DNA of 64,000 nucleotides, from NCBI RefSeq assembly GCF_004362145.1, contig NZ_SNXC01000009.1, forward strand, positions 248,001 to 312,000, read 5' to 3'. The position numbers were made by a program, and so were the translations under genes. Of this stretch, positions 32,801-41,741 are shown in pieces. The notes under the pieces are model-generated. The model searched no databases, was not told the DNA's origin, and was given only the letters and a program-made list of their open reading frames with translations. How positions within the stretch are numbered: position 1 is the stretch's first letter; every line of letters starts with the position of its first letter. This stretch comes from Marinomonas balearica. GTDB lineage: Bacteria > Pseudomonadota > Gammaproteobacteria > Pseudomonadales > Marinomonadaceae.

Positions 32801-35110
32801 TTAAGTAGATTGAATGCTAATGTTCATTGAGTCGGAAGCTGTCAGTTCCACCGCAATACTTTTAGATGTAGGTGTAAAGCTGTAGTCCCCTAAACTGTCC
32901 AATGGCACTAATGGGTTTGTTTCTGGATAATACGCAGCAATGTTCCCAACAGGAATGTCGTAGGGGATCACTTTAAAATGTGGTGCTGTGCGGGTTTTGT
33001 CGTCATCCCATAGACTGGTTAAGTCTACAAGCTGTTTACTCTTAAATCCTAAACGCTCTATATCAGCCGGATTCATGAACAATACTCTCCGCTCTCCTTT
33101 GATACCTCGATAGCGATCGTTCAAACCGTATATGGTGGTATTGTATTGATCGTGCGATCTTAACGTTTGAAGTACCAGTGTTTTGTCTGTGAGCTTCGAT
33201 CTGGCTTTTTTATGTACGATGCTTTCCGGTAAGGTATGCGCATGAATAAGAATGGATTTACTTGGTGTGTTCCACTTTCGATCACGTGCACTGTTTCCTA
33301 AATAGAACCCACCGGGTGTTTTTAAGCGCTCATTAAAATCAGAAAACGCCGGAATCACCTGTGCAATGTCATTACGAATATCATCGTAATTTTCTACTTT
33401 TTTCATCCAATCTATTGGGTGCTTTCCAAGTGTTGCTTGCGCCAGTAGGGCGATAATGAACGGCTCCGATTTTTGTTGTTCACTTAACGGTGTTACAACA
33501 CCACCAGACGAATGTACCATGCTAAAGGAATCTTCGACTGACACTTTTTGTGGTCCGCTTGATTGTGTGTCAATGTCGGTACGACCAAGGCAAGGAAGGA
33601 TATAGCTGTTTGCGCAAGTAACAAGATGGGAGCGATTCAGCTTTGTACTGATCTGAACGTTAAGGTCGCAATTAGAGAGCGCTTCGTAGGTTTGTTCTGT
33701 ATCGGGTGTTGCGGCGGCAAAATTGCCACCCAGTGCGATAAAGGCTTTAACATGCCCTTCTAACATCGCTTGAATTGTCGGCACAACTGCGAGCCCATGT
33801 TCCCGAGGAGGGGTGAAATTAAAGTGAGACTGCAGCGAGTCTAGAAACGCATCAGCAGGGCGTTCATTGATGCCCATCGTCCGGTCCCCTTGGACATTAC
33901 TGTGTCCACGCACTGGGCATGCGCCAGCGCCTACTTTTCCTATGTTGCCTCGTAGACTTAAAAAGTTAACGATTTCATGAATGGTGGCAACCGAGTGTGT
34001 ATGTTGTGTTATGCCCATCGCCCAAGTACAAATCACTTTATCGCTGTTGCAATACACATTCGCGGCGTGTTGCAATTCCTCTAAAGTGAGGCCTGACTGT
34101 TCGGTAATATGACTCCAACTGGTCGATCGAACTTGGCATAAGTATTGATTAACCCCTTGTGTATGCTCATTGATAAATGACCAATCTAGAACGCTTTCTC
34201 CTTGGTCTTCCATTTCAAGCATGAGTTTGACGATGCCGCGAATTGCCGCCATATCACCACCAATTTTCGGAGTGAAATAGGCCGTGTTTAACGGTTTCGA
34301 GCCATTAGTGAGCATCTCGACCGGGTTTTGAGGATGTTGGAACCGTTCTAGCCCTCGTTCACGTAGGGTGTTGAACGTTAATACCTGAGCGCCTCTTTCG
34401 ACAACCTCTCTCAGTGTATCAAGCATCCTTGGATGATTTGTGCCGGGGTTTTGTCCAAATACAAACACAGCGTCAGCGTGCTCGAAATCTTCAATTGTTG
34501 TCGTTCCCTTACCAATCCCTATGCTTCCTGTTAATGCATAGCCACTTGCTTCGTGACACATGTTTGAACAATCAGGAAAGTTATTTGTGCCGTAGGCTCT
34601 AACGAATAACTGATAAAGAAACGCCGCTTCGTTGCTGGCTCTGCCAGATGTATAGAATGCCGCTTCATTCGGAGAGTCGAGCGACTTCAGCTTGGAGGCA
34701 ATTTGGTTGCAGGCTTCTTGCCAGCTGATGGGTTCGTAGTGATCACTTTTTGGGTTGTAACGCATGGGCTCAGTCAGGCGCCCTTGATACTCTAAAAAGT
34801 AATCAGACTGCTCTTTAAGCCATGACACGCTGTATTTTTCAAAAAAAGATCGGTCAACAACGCGGCTCGTTGCTTCCCAGTTAACCGCCTTGGCACCGTT
34901 TTCACAAAACCGAATACGAGAAGGATCGTGTTTTTCGCCCCATGCGCAGCCGGGGCAATCGAAACCGTGTGGCTGATTCGTTTTTAAAAGCGTATTGATG
35001 TTGCGAACCGCATTGTCGCTTTGAAGAAGGTGTTTCGTTGTACTTTGAAGCGCACCCCAGCCACCAGCAGGACCGTTGTAAGATTCAACCGTATCGTCTT
35101 TCTTGCTCAT
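32801..35110 (-). CDS. FdhF/YdeP-family molybdopterin oxidoreductase
   Basis: This 769-residue protein is a molybdenum-enzyme catalytic subunit of the YdeP type (formate dehydrogenase alpha-like). The N-terminal DCPGCAWGEK replaces the usual four-cysteine cluster motif. Cofactor-binding segments include AFYTSGRASNEAAF, VFGQNPGTNHPRM and ARDRKWNTPSK. YdeP relatives are linked to acid resistance in Escherichia coli, but the substrate is not established. It follows fdhD by 10 bases, so the two form an operon. No iron-sulfur or membrane partner is encoded beside it. Confidence 0.88.
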   Translation of the reverse strand: MSKKDDTVESYNGPAGGWGALQSTTKHLLQSDNAVRNINTLLKTNQPHGFDCPGCAWGEKHDPSRIRFCENGAKAVNWEATSRVVDRSFFEKYSVSWLKEQSDYFLEYQGRLTEPMRYNPKSDHYEPISWQEACNQIASKLKSLDSPNEAAFYTSGRASNEAAFLYQLFVRAYGTNNFPDCSNMCHEASGYALTGSIGIGKGTTTIEDFEHADAVFVFGQNPGTNHPRMLDTLREVVERGAQVLTFNTLRERGLERFQHPQNPVEMLTNGSKPLNTAYFTPKIGGDMAAIRGIVKLMLEMEDQGESVLDWSFINEHTQGVNQYLCQVRSTSWSHITEQSGLTLEELQHAANVYCNSDKVICTWAMGITQHTHSVATIHEIVNFLSLRGNIGKVGAGACPVRGHSNVQGDRTMGINERPADAFLDSLQSHFNFTPPREHGLAVVPTIQAMLEGHVKAFIALGGNFAAATPDTEQTYEALSNCDLNVQISTKLNRSHLVTCANSYILPCLGRTDIDTQSSGPQKVSVEDSFSMVHSSGGVVTPLSEQQKSEPFIIALLAQATLGKHPIDWMKKVENYDDIRNDIAQVIPAFSDFNERLKTPGGFYLGNSARDRKWNTPSKSILIHAHTLPESIVHKKARSKLTDKTLVLQTLRSHDQYNTTIYGLNDRYRGIKGERRVLFMNPADIERLGFKSKQLVDLTSLWDDDKTRTAPHFKVIPYDIPVGNIAAYYPETNPLVPLDSLGDYSFTPTSKSIAVELTASDSMNISIQST

Positions 35111-35120
35111 TATTATTTTC

Positions 35121-35933
35121 CTATGCGTAGACGCGCGGAAGGTCGACTTTAGGTATATGTACGACGTTTATGCCCGCGTGTTTTGCCATTTCTACTGCTA
35201 GGCTACTGGGTGACGCTAGGTGAATTAACCCCGCCAAATTAGCTCGTGCAGCTTTTTGTACTAGTTCTGCGCTGCATCGGCTTGTCATGATGCAGAAGCA
35301 ATGATCAATCGTTTTACGTTGTATTAGCTGTTTGCCTATCGCTTTATCCAATGCATTATGTCGACCTATATCTTCTGCGGTGCATTCCACGTCACCTTTT
35401 TCGTTTAGAACTACTGCTCCGTGTATTCCTCCAATTGTTTTACCTAATTCTTGATAGCGTTCCATGATGCTTCGAGCGGTGTTAAGAAACATCGTATCTA
35501 ATTCTGCTATGGACTTTGGTTTTTTGTCTTTCCTGCGTTCAATATTTGGAAAGGCCAAATCCAAAGATTCTATGCCGCAAATACCACAGCCTGTTTTACC
35601 AAGCCTGCTTCTATGTTGATGTTTAAATTGAGACAGTTTTCTGCCTATTAGCGCAACGTTCGCTAATAGGCCCGTTGAGTTTATATTTGGTATCTGTGTT
35701 TTTGAGATTGTTAAATCTTTAATTTCACTAAAACTGTCGATGATGTTTTCTGTAAATAGAAAACCAACAATGAATGCTTCGATGTCTACGGGGGTGATCA
35801 TCATAACGGCATAATTGATTTCATCGATCGAAATTGCGACGGGGGTTTCGTTAATGATCGTACTGTTTTGCTGTTTTCCATCGGAAGTGGCGAAATCAGT
35901 AATGTGTGTCGCATTTACATTTGCCAGTGTCAT
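35121..35933 (-). CDS. fdhD: FdhD, sulfurtransferase for molybdenum-cofactor sulfuration
   Basis: FdhD passes sulfur from IscS to the molybdenum cofactor of formate-dehydrogenase-like enzymes. The CxxC motif is TGCGICG (around residue 140), and the family C-terminal patterns AEDIGRHNALDKAIG and SRCSAELVQKA are present. Co-transcription with the YdeP-like gene says this is its client. The 270-residue length is normal. Confidence 0.92.
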   Translation of the reverse strand: MTLANVNATHITDFATSDGKQQNSTIINETPVAISIDEINYAVMMITPVDIEAFIVGFLFTENIIDSFSEIKDLTISKTQIPNINSTGLLANVALIGRKLSQFKHQHRSRLGKTGCGICGIESLDLAFPNIERRKDKKPKSIAELDTMFLNTARSIMERYQELGKTIGGIHGAVVLNEKGDVECTAEDIGRHNALDKAIGKQLIQRKTIDHCFCIMTSRCSAELVQKAARANLAGLIHLASPSSLAVEMAKHAGINVVHIPKVDLPRVYA

Positions 35934-36209
35934 AGTGATTGGTCAGATATTAATTTTAGTTAAGGAGTCGCAAGATCATTTAGGCATTAATGCGAAACAC
36001 GGAATGTTTTTGCCGATTGATTGCGAGTCTATGTGTTCAAAAAGCACCCAGCATAGGCCATTATTTTTAATAATGCAGGCTTTTCTGCTTTTTTTTGTTG
36101 AAAAGGACATGAGTCTGATCATCATTTTGATATTTAGTCTTGTGCTTCTGCGTACCTTCGATAGACTGTCCAATTTAATTTACCGTAAAGAGTTTAAGAA
36201 GTACCTAGT
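35934..36209. other. Divergent gap between fdhD and the M23 peptidase gene
   Basis: The 276 bases must contain both promoters. A plus-strand ATG at 36109 could give a 52-residue hydrophobic peptide that overlaps the peptidase start, but its AAGGA is only one base from the ATG. I do not call a gene here. Confidence 0.35.
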
Positions 36210-37649
36210 ATGTCGCGTATACAGAGAAGGTCTGGATGGTTGCCGTCGGGCCCTCGCCTTTGGATAATTATTATAGTATCGGTATTTGTGCTCTTTTTGA
36301 GCATTTATGAAGGCCTTGTCTCTGACGATTCTAGAGAGCAAGAGTACGATGCTTTGCCTACTAATCAAATAAGTCTAGCACCTATCGAAGGGACCATTCC
36401 TGAGCCTCCCAAAATAGCCATACACAGCATTCCTAGTATTACAGATGGCGCAAAGGAATCGGATGATGGCTTAAATGTCGATCCTGGTGTTGATCCTTCA
36501 GATACAGGCTCTAACTCCATACTGCCCGATATTAAAGTCGTTGATCCTTTGGAAAGCGTTCGAAAAGACATTGCTAAGCCAAGCCTGATTGAGCATACGA
36601 TTGTGTCGGGTGATACATTAGAAGCGATCTTTCAGAAGTATGGCATTGCCATTAATACCTTGTATAACATCCTTGAAGCAGATCAAGAATATCTGGTGCT
36701 CGAACCTTTGAAGGTTGGGGATCGGCTTCGTTTCGATATGGACACTGAGAATGAGCTGGCGCGATTGTCTCGTCGAATAGATCCTAGCAAAACAATAGCT
36801 TATGAGCGTCACGATAACGGAGGCTTTGTATACAAGGAAGAGCTTAAAGAAATCAATTGGAGCCATGAGGCATTGCACGGCACGATAAAAGGAAGTTTTT
36901 ATCTTTCTGCTAAGCGCTCAGGATTGACCGATGGCAACGTAATGGTTATTAGCGAATTGCTAAAAAATCGCTTTGATTTTCGTCGCGATTTACGTGCTGG
37001 CGATACATTCGATGCCGTTTTTAAGCAGGGAGATGTGGGAGGAGAGCTTGTTGGCGGACGTCAGCTAGAAGCGGTTCGCATTAAGGTGCGCGGCAACTAC
37101 TATCAAGCCTTTCTACATAATGATGGACGCTACTACGATGAGAAAGCGCATAGCCTAACGCCCGCATTGCGACGTTGGCCTACCGCTCAAAAGTACCGAA
37201 TTACGTCCAAATTTAATCCAAATCGTCGACATCCAGTGACAGGTCGACGCTCGCCGCATAATGGTACTGATATAGGTACGCCAAATCGAACCAAGGTGCT
37301 TGCAACGGGCGATGGTATTGTGACTAGAACGGCAAATCATCGATATGCGGGTAAATACGTTGTTATCGATAATATTGGTAAGTACAGTACGCGTTTCTTA
37401 CATTTGAGCAAGATTCTTGTTCGTCGCGGCCAGCGTGTAAAACGAGGTCAGGTTATTGCTCTTTCCGGCAGCACTGGGCGTGTTACAGGGCCTCATCTGC
37501 ATTATGAACTGCATGTAAACGGACGTCCTGTTAACCCAATGACGGCGAGAATACCAACGATGCAGTCTATCTCTAAAAAAGAGCGTTCAGAGTTTGATAA
37601 ACATGTTGTGACTTGGACAAACATGATGGATGCGACGGATAGTTTATAG
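36210..37649 (+). CDS. M23-family murein endopeptidase with LysM domain (MepM-like)
   Basis: The protein (479 residues) is anchored by one helix (about 19-36). A Pro/Asp-rich linker, a LysM-like domain (about 128-178, VSGDTLEAIFQKYGI) and a C-terminal LytM/M23 zinc peptidase follow. The metal ligands are visible: H350 and D354 in SPHNGTDIG, and H431 in GPHLHYELH (with H429). It should cut peptide cross-links during cell-wall growth, as MepM does in Escherichia coli. It is a single gene that ends at a strong terminator. Confidence 0.9.
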   Translation: MSRIQRRSGWLPSGPRLWIIIIVSVFVLFLSIYEGLVSDDSREQEYDALPTNQISLAPIEGTIPEPPKIAIHSIPSITDGAKESDDGLNVDPGVDPSDTGSNSILPDIKVVDPLESVRKDIAKPSLIEHTIVSGDTLEAIFQKYGIAINTLYNILEADQEYLVLEPLKVGDRLRFDMDTENELARLSRRIDPSKTIAYERHDNGGFVYKEELKEINWSHEALHGTIKGSFYLSAKRSGLTDGNVMVISELLKNRFDFRRDLRAGDTFDAVFKQGDVGGELVGGRQLEAVRIKVRGNYYQAFLHNDGRYYDEKAHSLTPALRRWPTAQKYRITSKFNPNRRHPVTGRRSPHNGTDIGTPNRTKVLATGDGIVTRTANHRYAGKYVVIDNIGKYSTRFLHLSKILVRRGQRVKRGQVIALSGSTGRVTGPHLHYELHVNGRPVNPMTARIPTMQSISKKERSEFDKHVVTWTNMMDATDSL

Positions 37650-37833
37650 CTCTCTTAGGCTGGATATCAGTAGGTAAAACGGTGTGAGAGCATACAGATG
37701 AACCTATAGTGCGAAGACAAAGGTTTTAAAGATAAAGTTTTATTTAAATGGAACTTAGTTAAAGGTGAAGGGTCTGACTATTTGTATTTAAGAGTATTTT
37801 AAGTGAACTCCCCTTTGCCGTTAGGCTTCAATT

Positions 37834-37869
37834 GCCAGCCCTTTAGTTTTATTGGGCTGGCTTTTTTTT
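37834..37869 (+). terminator. Rho-independent terminator downstream of the M23 peptidase gene
   Basis: GCCAGCCC pairs with GGGCTGGC across 12 bases and is followed by eight T residues. It lies about 185 bases beyond the stop codon; the stretch between holds no other feature that I can see. Confidence 0.85.
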
Positions 37870-37933
37870 GTCTCAAAAGAGGTAGAAACGAACGAAAAGT
37901 GGCGCTAAAAAGATACGTTGCTGTTTCGTGAGA

Positions 37934-38713
37934 TTATGCGGGTACGAGAGCGTTGCTTTTGTTCCAAGCTATGCATTCTTCCAACGTGACACCAGAGCCG
38001 CCAAATATGTCTAATGCGCTTCCAATCGTCAAATCAACGTTACCATCAGAAAGCGTTTGAACCTTGCTAAGATCGTCGAGAGAACGGGCGCCGCCAGCAT
38101 AGGTTGCGTTAACGGGACTGAATTTGCCAATTAGGTTGACTAAATCTTCATCTATGCCAGCTTGCAAACCTTCTACGTCAGCCGCGTGAATTAGAAACTC
38201 ATCACAATGCTGCGCAAATTCATAAAGGTTCTCTTCATTGATGGCGGTAGATGTGATTGTTTGCCAGCGATCAGTGGCGATATACCAGCCGTCGTGTGCT
38301 CGTCGACAGCTTAAGTCAAGAACGAGACGATCAACACCGGTTTCGCGTTTGATCTTGTCTAGACGATCCCAAGAGAATTCGCCGTTTTTAAATAGATAAG
38401 AGGTAACAATGACGTGAGACGCGCCTGCCTTTAGATATTCTGTGGCATTCTTTGCGGTGACTCCTCCACCATATTGCAGCCCATTTGGGTAGGTGCGCAA
38501 TGCGCAGATAGCCTGTTCGTGGTTCTTCTTATCTTTCCCTAGGGCTATGACGTGTCCGCCTTGTAATCCATGAGCTTTATACAGATCCGCATAGTATTCT
38601 GCGTCATGTTGGCTGATGAAGTTCTCTGTAGCTCCGCTATCATTTAAGCTACCGCCGACGATTTGTTTCACCATGCCTTGGTGTAAATCGATGCAGGGTC
38701 TAAATTGTGTCAC
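37934..38713 (-). CDS. HisA homologue of the eukaryotic type (ProFAR isomerase)
   Basis: The product matches the eukaryotic-type phosphoribosylformimino-5-aminoimidazole carboxamide ribotide isomerase (histidine biosynthesis step 4). FRPCIDLHQGMVKQIVGGSLND at the N-terminus is the hallmark, and YGGGVTAKNA and TYAGGARSLDDL are the phosphate-binding turns of the TIM barrel. I start at GTG 38713, since GGAG is 5 bases upstream and the family begins just before this motif; that gives 259 residues. An upstream in-frame ATG would add 26 residues unlike the family. It stands alone, without other his genes. Whether a standard bacterial hisA exists elsewhere is unknown. Confidence 0.8.
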   Translation of the reverse strand: MTQFRPCIDLHQGMVKQIVGGSLNDSGATENFISQHDAEYYADLYKAHGLQGGHVIALGKDKKNHEQAICALRTYPNGLQYGGGVTAKNATEYLKAGASHVIVTSYLFKNGEFSWDRLDKIKRETGVDRLVLDLSCRRAHDGWYIATDRWQTITSTAINEENLYEFAQHCDEFLIHAADVEGLQAGIDEDLVNLIGKFSPVNATYAGGARSLDDLSKVQTLSDGNVDLTIGSALDIFGGSGVTLEECIAWNKSNALVPA

Positions 38714-39071
38714 AGTTACTCCGTATGAGCGTGTCATTTTTAATAAAGGTAATCGGTAATTGTAAAACGGAACCTCTATAAAACAAATCATATTTTAAAA
38801 TAACACAAACCTCGGACCTAACGTGCATCGCCATCAATGTAAACAAAAAGGAGGTGCTGTGTATCAAAACGTCACAAAAGGCACACACATTCCAACGGTA
38901 ATGTAATAGGAAATGAGTCACTATTCGTAGTTAGAATAGTTTAGTAAGTTTCTATGGTTTCAGTTGGAAAAACTAATGTATCTTAAATACTTGTTTTACA
39001 ATAAAGTGTTTTAGTGGGTCATAGAAATCAAACGCAGTAACGTATTTTTTATAGTGGTTTAGGGGAGAGTT
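38714..39071. other. Divergent intergenic region without a gene
   Basis: These 358 bases separate the HisA-like gene (minus) and a chemotaxis gene (plus). The stretch is A+T-rich, especially from about 38930. I see no RNA gene, convincing palindrome or supported small gene; it presumably holds the two promoters. Confidence 0.4.
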
Positions 39072-40763
39072 ATGTCGAGATTAAAGATATCTCAAAAGCT
39101 TATTTTGATGAGTGTCATTCAGCTTGTACTGCTGATTGCGGTAGGGGTGTTTGCAATCTCTCAAATGGCGAAAATAGGAGATGAGATAAAGGAAGTTGCG
39201 CATGATCATTTGCCGTTGACTAAAACGCTTTCGCTAGTCACTGAGCATCAGCTTCAGAATGCCGTAGCGATTGAGAAAGTGATATCGCACGCGTTATTAG
39301 ATCAGGTAAAGGGTAAAGGTATCTCGGCTGAATCGCAGGATCTGATCAATAAACTAAATAAAAATATGAAGAAGCTTCATGACGAGATTGTCGCTGCTGA
39401 GCACACTATTATTCAGCTCTCAAATGACGTGCATTCTGTCGAGGCGAAAAAAGAGTATCAGCATGTTCTTTCTGAATACAAGCTCGTAGAGAATGAATAC
39501 TTTGAGATTGAGGAGTTAGTCTCAGTGTTCTTGCAGCATATTACGGACAGTGGGATAGAAAGTGCCTTAGATGAAATTGCGATGATTGAGCACGCAAATG
39601 AGACGCTTGATGAGCATATCATTGAGGTCTTAAATGAGGTTCAGCAATTTTCAATTAATTCTGTAAATACGGCCTATCAAGATGAGCAAAATGCCGTTCG
39701 GGTTATTGTCATTGCACTTGTCGTCTCTGTTTTAATAGGTTTGATGATTACTTACTCTGTGGGTGTATCGATTCTTCGTCCTATTAAAAAGTTGTTAGCG
39801 AGATTGGAAGACCTTGTTTCGGGTGAAGGTGACCTTACAATGCGAATGAACTTATCTACTAAAGATGAGTTAGGAGATGTCGCAAATAAGCTGGATCTCT
39901 TTTTGAGTAAGCTTCACGGCATTATCCTGAACGTTGCGAAATCTTCTGGTTCATTAAATGAAAGTTCGCAGTCTGCCGTTGGAGTGATAAAAAATACGCT
40001 CGACGGTGTAGAGAAGCAGAAAACAGAAACTGAAGTTGTAGCAAGTGCGATTGAGCAAATGAGCATCGCAACGAGTGAAGTGGCACGCAGCACCATGGAG
40101 GCGTCTGATGTTGCCGAAAATGTGCGAGATTTAGTGACGAAAGGTAAATCTGCCGCGGAAGAAAATCAGAGAATCACGACTCAGTTGTCGGCTGAAGTTC
40201 AAGATACATCTGACAGCATTAATAAGTTGGTTAAAGAAACGGATAATATCGGCGCTGTTCTGGATACTATTCAAGGTATTGCGGAGCAAACGAACTTGCT
40301 TGCATTGAATGCTGCAATTGAGGCCGCAAGGGCAGGAGAGTCTGGGCGTGGTTTTGCAGTGGTTGCAGACGAGGTTCGTTCATTGGCTCAGAGAACACAA
40401 ACGTCAACGGTCGATATTCAGAACTTAGTTGAAAACTTGCAAAAAGGGGCTGAAGATGCAATGTCCCGAATGAACAAAGGTGTAGAAATTACTCAGCATT
40501 GTTTGGAAATTGGGCGCGAGACGGCTGACCAATTTGATAATGCCGTTCATGCTGTAAATGAAATTGCAGACTTGAACAATCAAATCGCCGCAGCGGCTGA
40601 AGAGCAATCTACGGTATCTAGCCAGATTCAGGGTAACGTTGAAAATATCAATCAAATTGCCCAAGAAACAAGCGGTGATGCTAAATCGGTTGCCAAGGCG
40701 AATCAAAATATCACTGGCAATATTGATAGCTTAAATGCTGATTTGAGTCACTTCAAAGTGTAG
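39072..40763 (+). CDS. Transmembrane methyl-accepting chemotaxis protein
   Basis: The transducer (563 residues) has the standard plan: a first helix (about 8-30), a helical periplasmic sensor of about 175 residues, a second helix (about 209-232), a HAMP domain, and a signalling domain. The tip is [19 protein letters not shown] and methylation helices lie on both sides. The sensor is rich in His, Glu and Asp and predicted all-helical, resembling four-helix-bundle sensors. The ligand is unknown. AGGGGAGAG precedes the ATG. Confidence 0.92.
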   Translation: MSRLKISQKLILMSVIQLVLLIAVGVFAISQMAKIGDEIKEVAHDHLPLTKTLSLVTEHQLQNAVAIEKVISHALLDQVKGKGISAESQDLINKLNKNMKKLHDEIVAAEHTIIQLSNDVHSVEAKKEYQHVLSEYKLVENEYFEIEELVSVFLQHITDSGIESALDEIAMIEHANETLDEHIIEVLNEVQQFSINSVNTAYQDEQNAVRVIVIALVVSVLIGLMITYSVGVSILRPIKKLLARLEDLVSGEGDLTMRMNLSTKDELGDVANKLDLFLSKLHGIILNVAKSSGSLNESSQSAVGVIKNTLDGVEKQKTETEVVASAIEQMSIATSEVARSTMEASDVAENVRDLVTKGKSAAEENQRITTQLSAEVQDTSDSINKLVKETDNIGAVLDTIQGIAEQTNLLALNAAIEAARAGESGRGFAVVADEVRSLAQRTQTSTVDIQNLVENLQKGAEDAMSRMNKGVEITQHCLEIGRETADQFDNAVHAVNEIADLNNQIAAAAEEQSTVSSQIQGNVENINQIAQETSGDAKSVAKANQNITGNIDSLNADLSHFKV

Positions 40764-40840
40764 AAATGTTCTATCTGTCACTCTGCTTGCTTTAGAAATT
40801 TAAGTGGGACGAAGGGATAGATAGTTTTAAATAAAAACAA

Positions 40841-40874
40841 AAAACGGCCTTTTCAATGAAAGGCCGTTTTTTTT
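40841..40874 (+). terminator. Rho-independent terminator
   Basis: AAAACGGCCTTT pairs with AAAGGCCGTTTT across a small loop and runs into eight T residues. With A-runs on the other side it can serve both the chemotaxis gene and the minus-strand csiV gene. Confidence 0.9.
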
Positions 40875-40913
40875 GTGGTTTGCTCATGGAGTATCTAAAG
40901 TTTTGAGCGGCAG

Positions 40914-41741
40914 TTATTCCAATTCACTTGATGTTAAGTCTTCTTGTGTTTTGTTTTCACCTAAATCTGGTGTAAATGATTCGAGCGCTTTCTGTTCGAT
41001 TGCTTCTTCTAGATCCATCGGAACAAAATACAGCAGTGTTCCGATAATAGGATGATCCAAATAATTGATTTTTTTGCTGGCTGTTTTGTTATTGAGCGTA
41101 AGGTTGAGAACCTGAATGGGTCGTAACGGGATGATGCTTTGCGCAGACGGAAGGCCTACTAAAGTGGTTTGCTCGTTCTGGGCAGAGTCTAATGGAGCGC
41201 TTTTGTTTTCTTCGGACGCACTTTTATCCTCTTCTGAAGCCTCACTATTTTCTAGGGTAGAAAATAAATAATGCTGGTAGTTTAATTCCGTCTCTAAATA
41301 GCGACCCAACTTAACTGAAATGTCGCCATTGAGGTCAACGTATCCGTTTGCATCGATTGTGCTGTGAAAGGTTTCATGATGCGTGAAACCCGCTTCAGGG
41401 AAGATAAATGTCCACTTTTCGTTCGAGAGTACTTTTGCGTGTCGCCCTACCTTTTTATTGAACCCATCAAATGCGTTGAAAAGTGGTTCAATGGTTGCTG
41501 GACGTGTTGTGCTTTCTTCGATGTTCAGCTCTGGAGGGTCGTACGACACGATGTTCGTACTGTTTTTTATATCCTCATAGGTGACTTCTTCACTGCTTGT
41601 GCCTTTGGGCCATTCAAAGGTAAGTAAGTAGGCTTGGTAGGCACGCGCCTTTTCTGGATCTATGCTCGCTAAGTCTATCTCGGTTGCATAGGTGTACGCC
41701 GAGAACGTACTTGATAAGAGGATTAGCTTTGCGAGTTTCAA
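40914..41741 (-). CDS. csiV: CsiV-family peptidoglycan-binding protein
   Basis: The protein (275 residues) has a signal peptide (about 1-19) and the CsiV-type ending LNYLDHPIIGTLLYFVP preceded by YVDLNGDISVKLGRYLETELNYQ (given here in parts only). CsiV proteins bind peptidoglycan and help tolerate D-amino acids in Vibrio. The gene overlaps the end of mfd by ATGA, a frequent arrangement in gammaproteobacteria. An acidic Ser/Glu-rich insertion (about 165-190) and an acidic C-terminal tail are unusual. Confidence 0.75.
   Translation of the reverse strand: MKLAKLILLSSTFSAYTYATEIDLASIDPEKARAYQAYLLTFEWPKGTSSEEVTYEDIKNSTNIVSYDPPELNIEESTTRPATIEPLFNAFDGFNKKVGRHAKVLSNEKWTFIFPEAGFTHHETFHSTIDANGYVDLNGDISVKLGRYLETELNYQHYLFSTLENSEASEEDKSASEENKSAPLDSAQNEQTTLVGLPSAQSIIPLRPIQVLNLTLNNKTASKKINYLDHPIIGTLLYFVPMDLEEAIEQKALESFTPDLGENKTQEDLTSSELE

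Noticed and set aside
35815..36267. Plus-strand 150-codon frame across the fdhD start and the peptidase start
   Set aside because: It is antisense to the fdhD N-terminus and overlaps the M23 gene. Its ribosome site is poor, and its hydrophobic look comes from A+T-rich promoter DNA.
38714..38791. Longer start for the HisA-like gene
   Set aside because: The added 26 residues are unlike any HisA N-terminus; the GTG at 38713 has GGAG at 5 bases.
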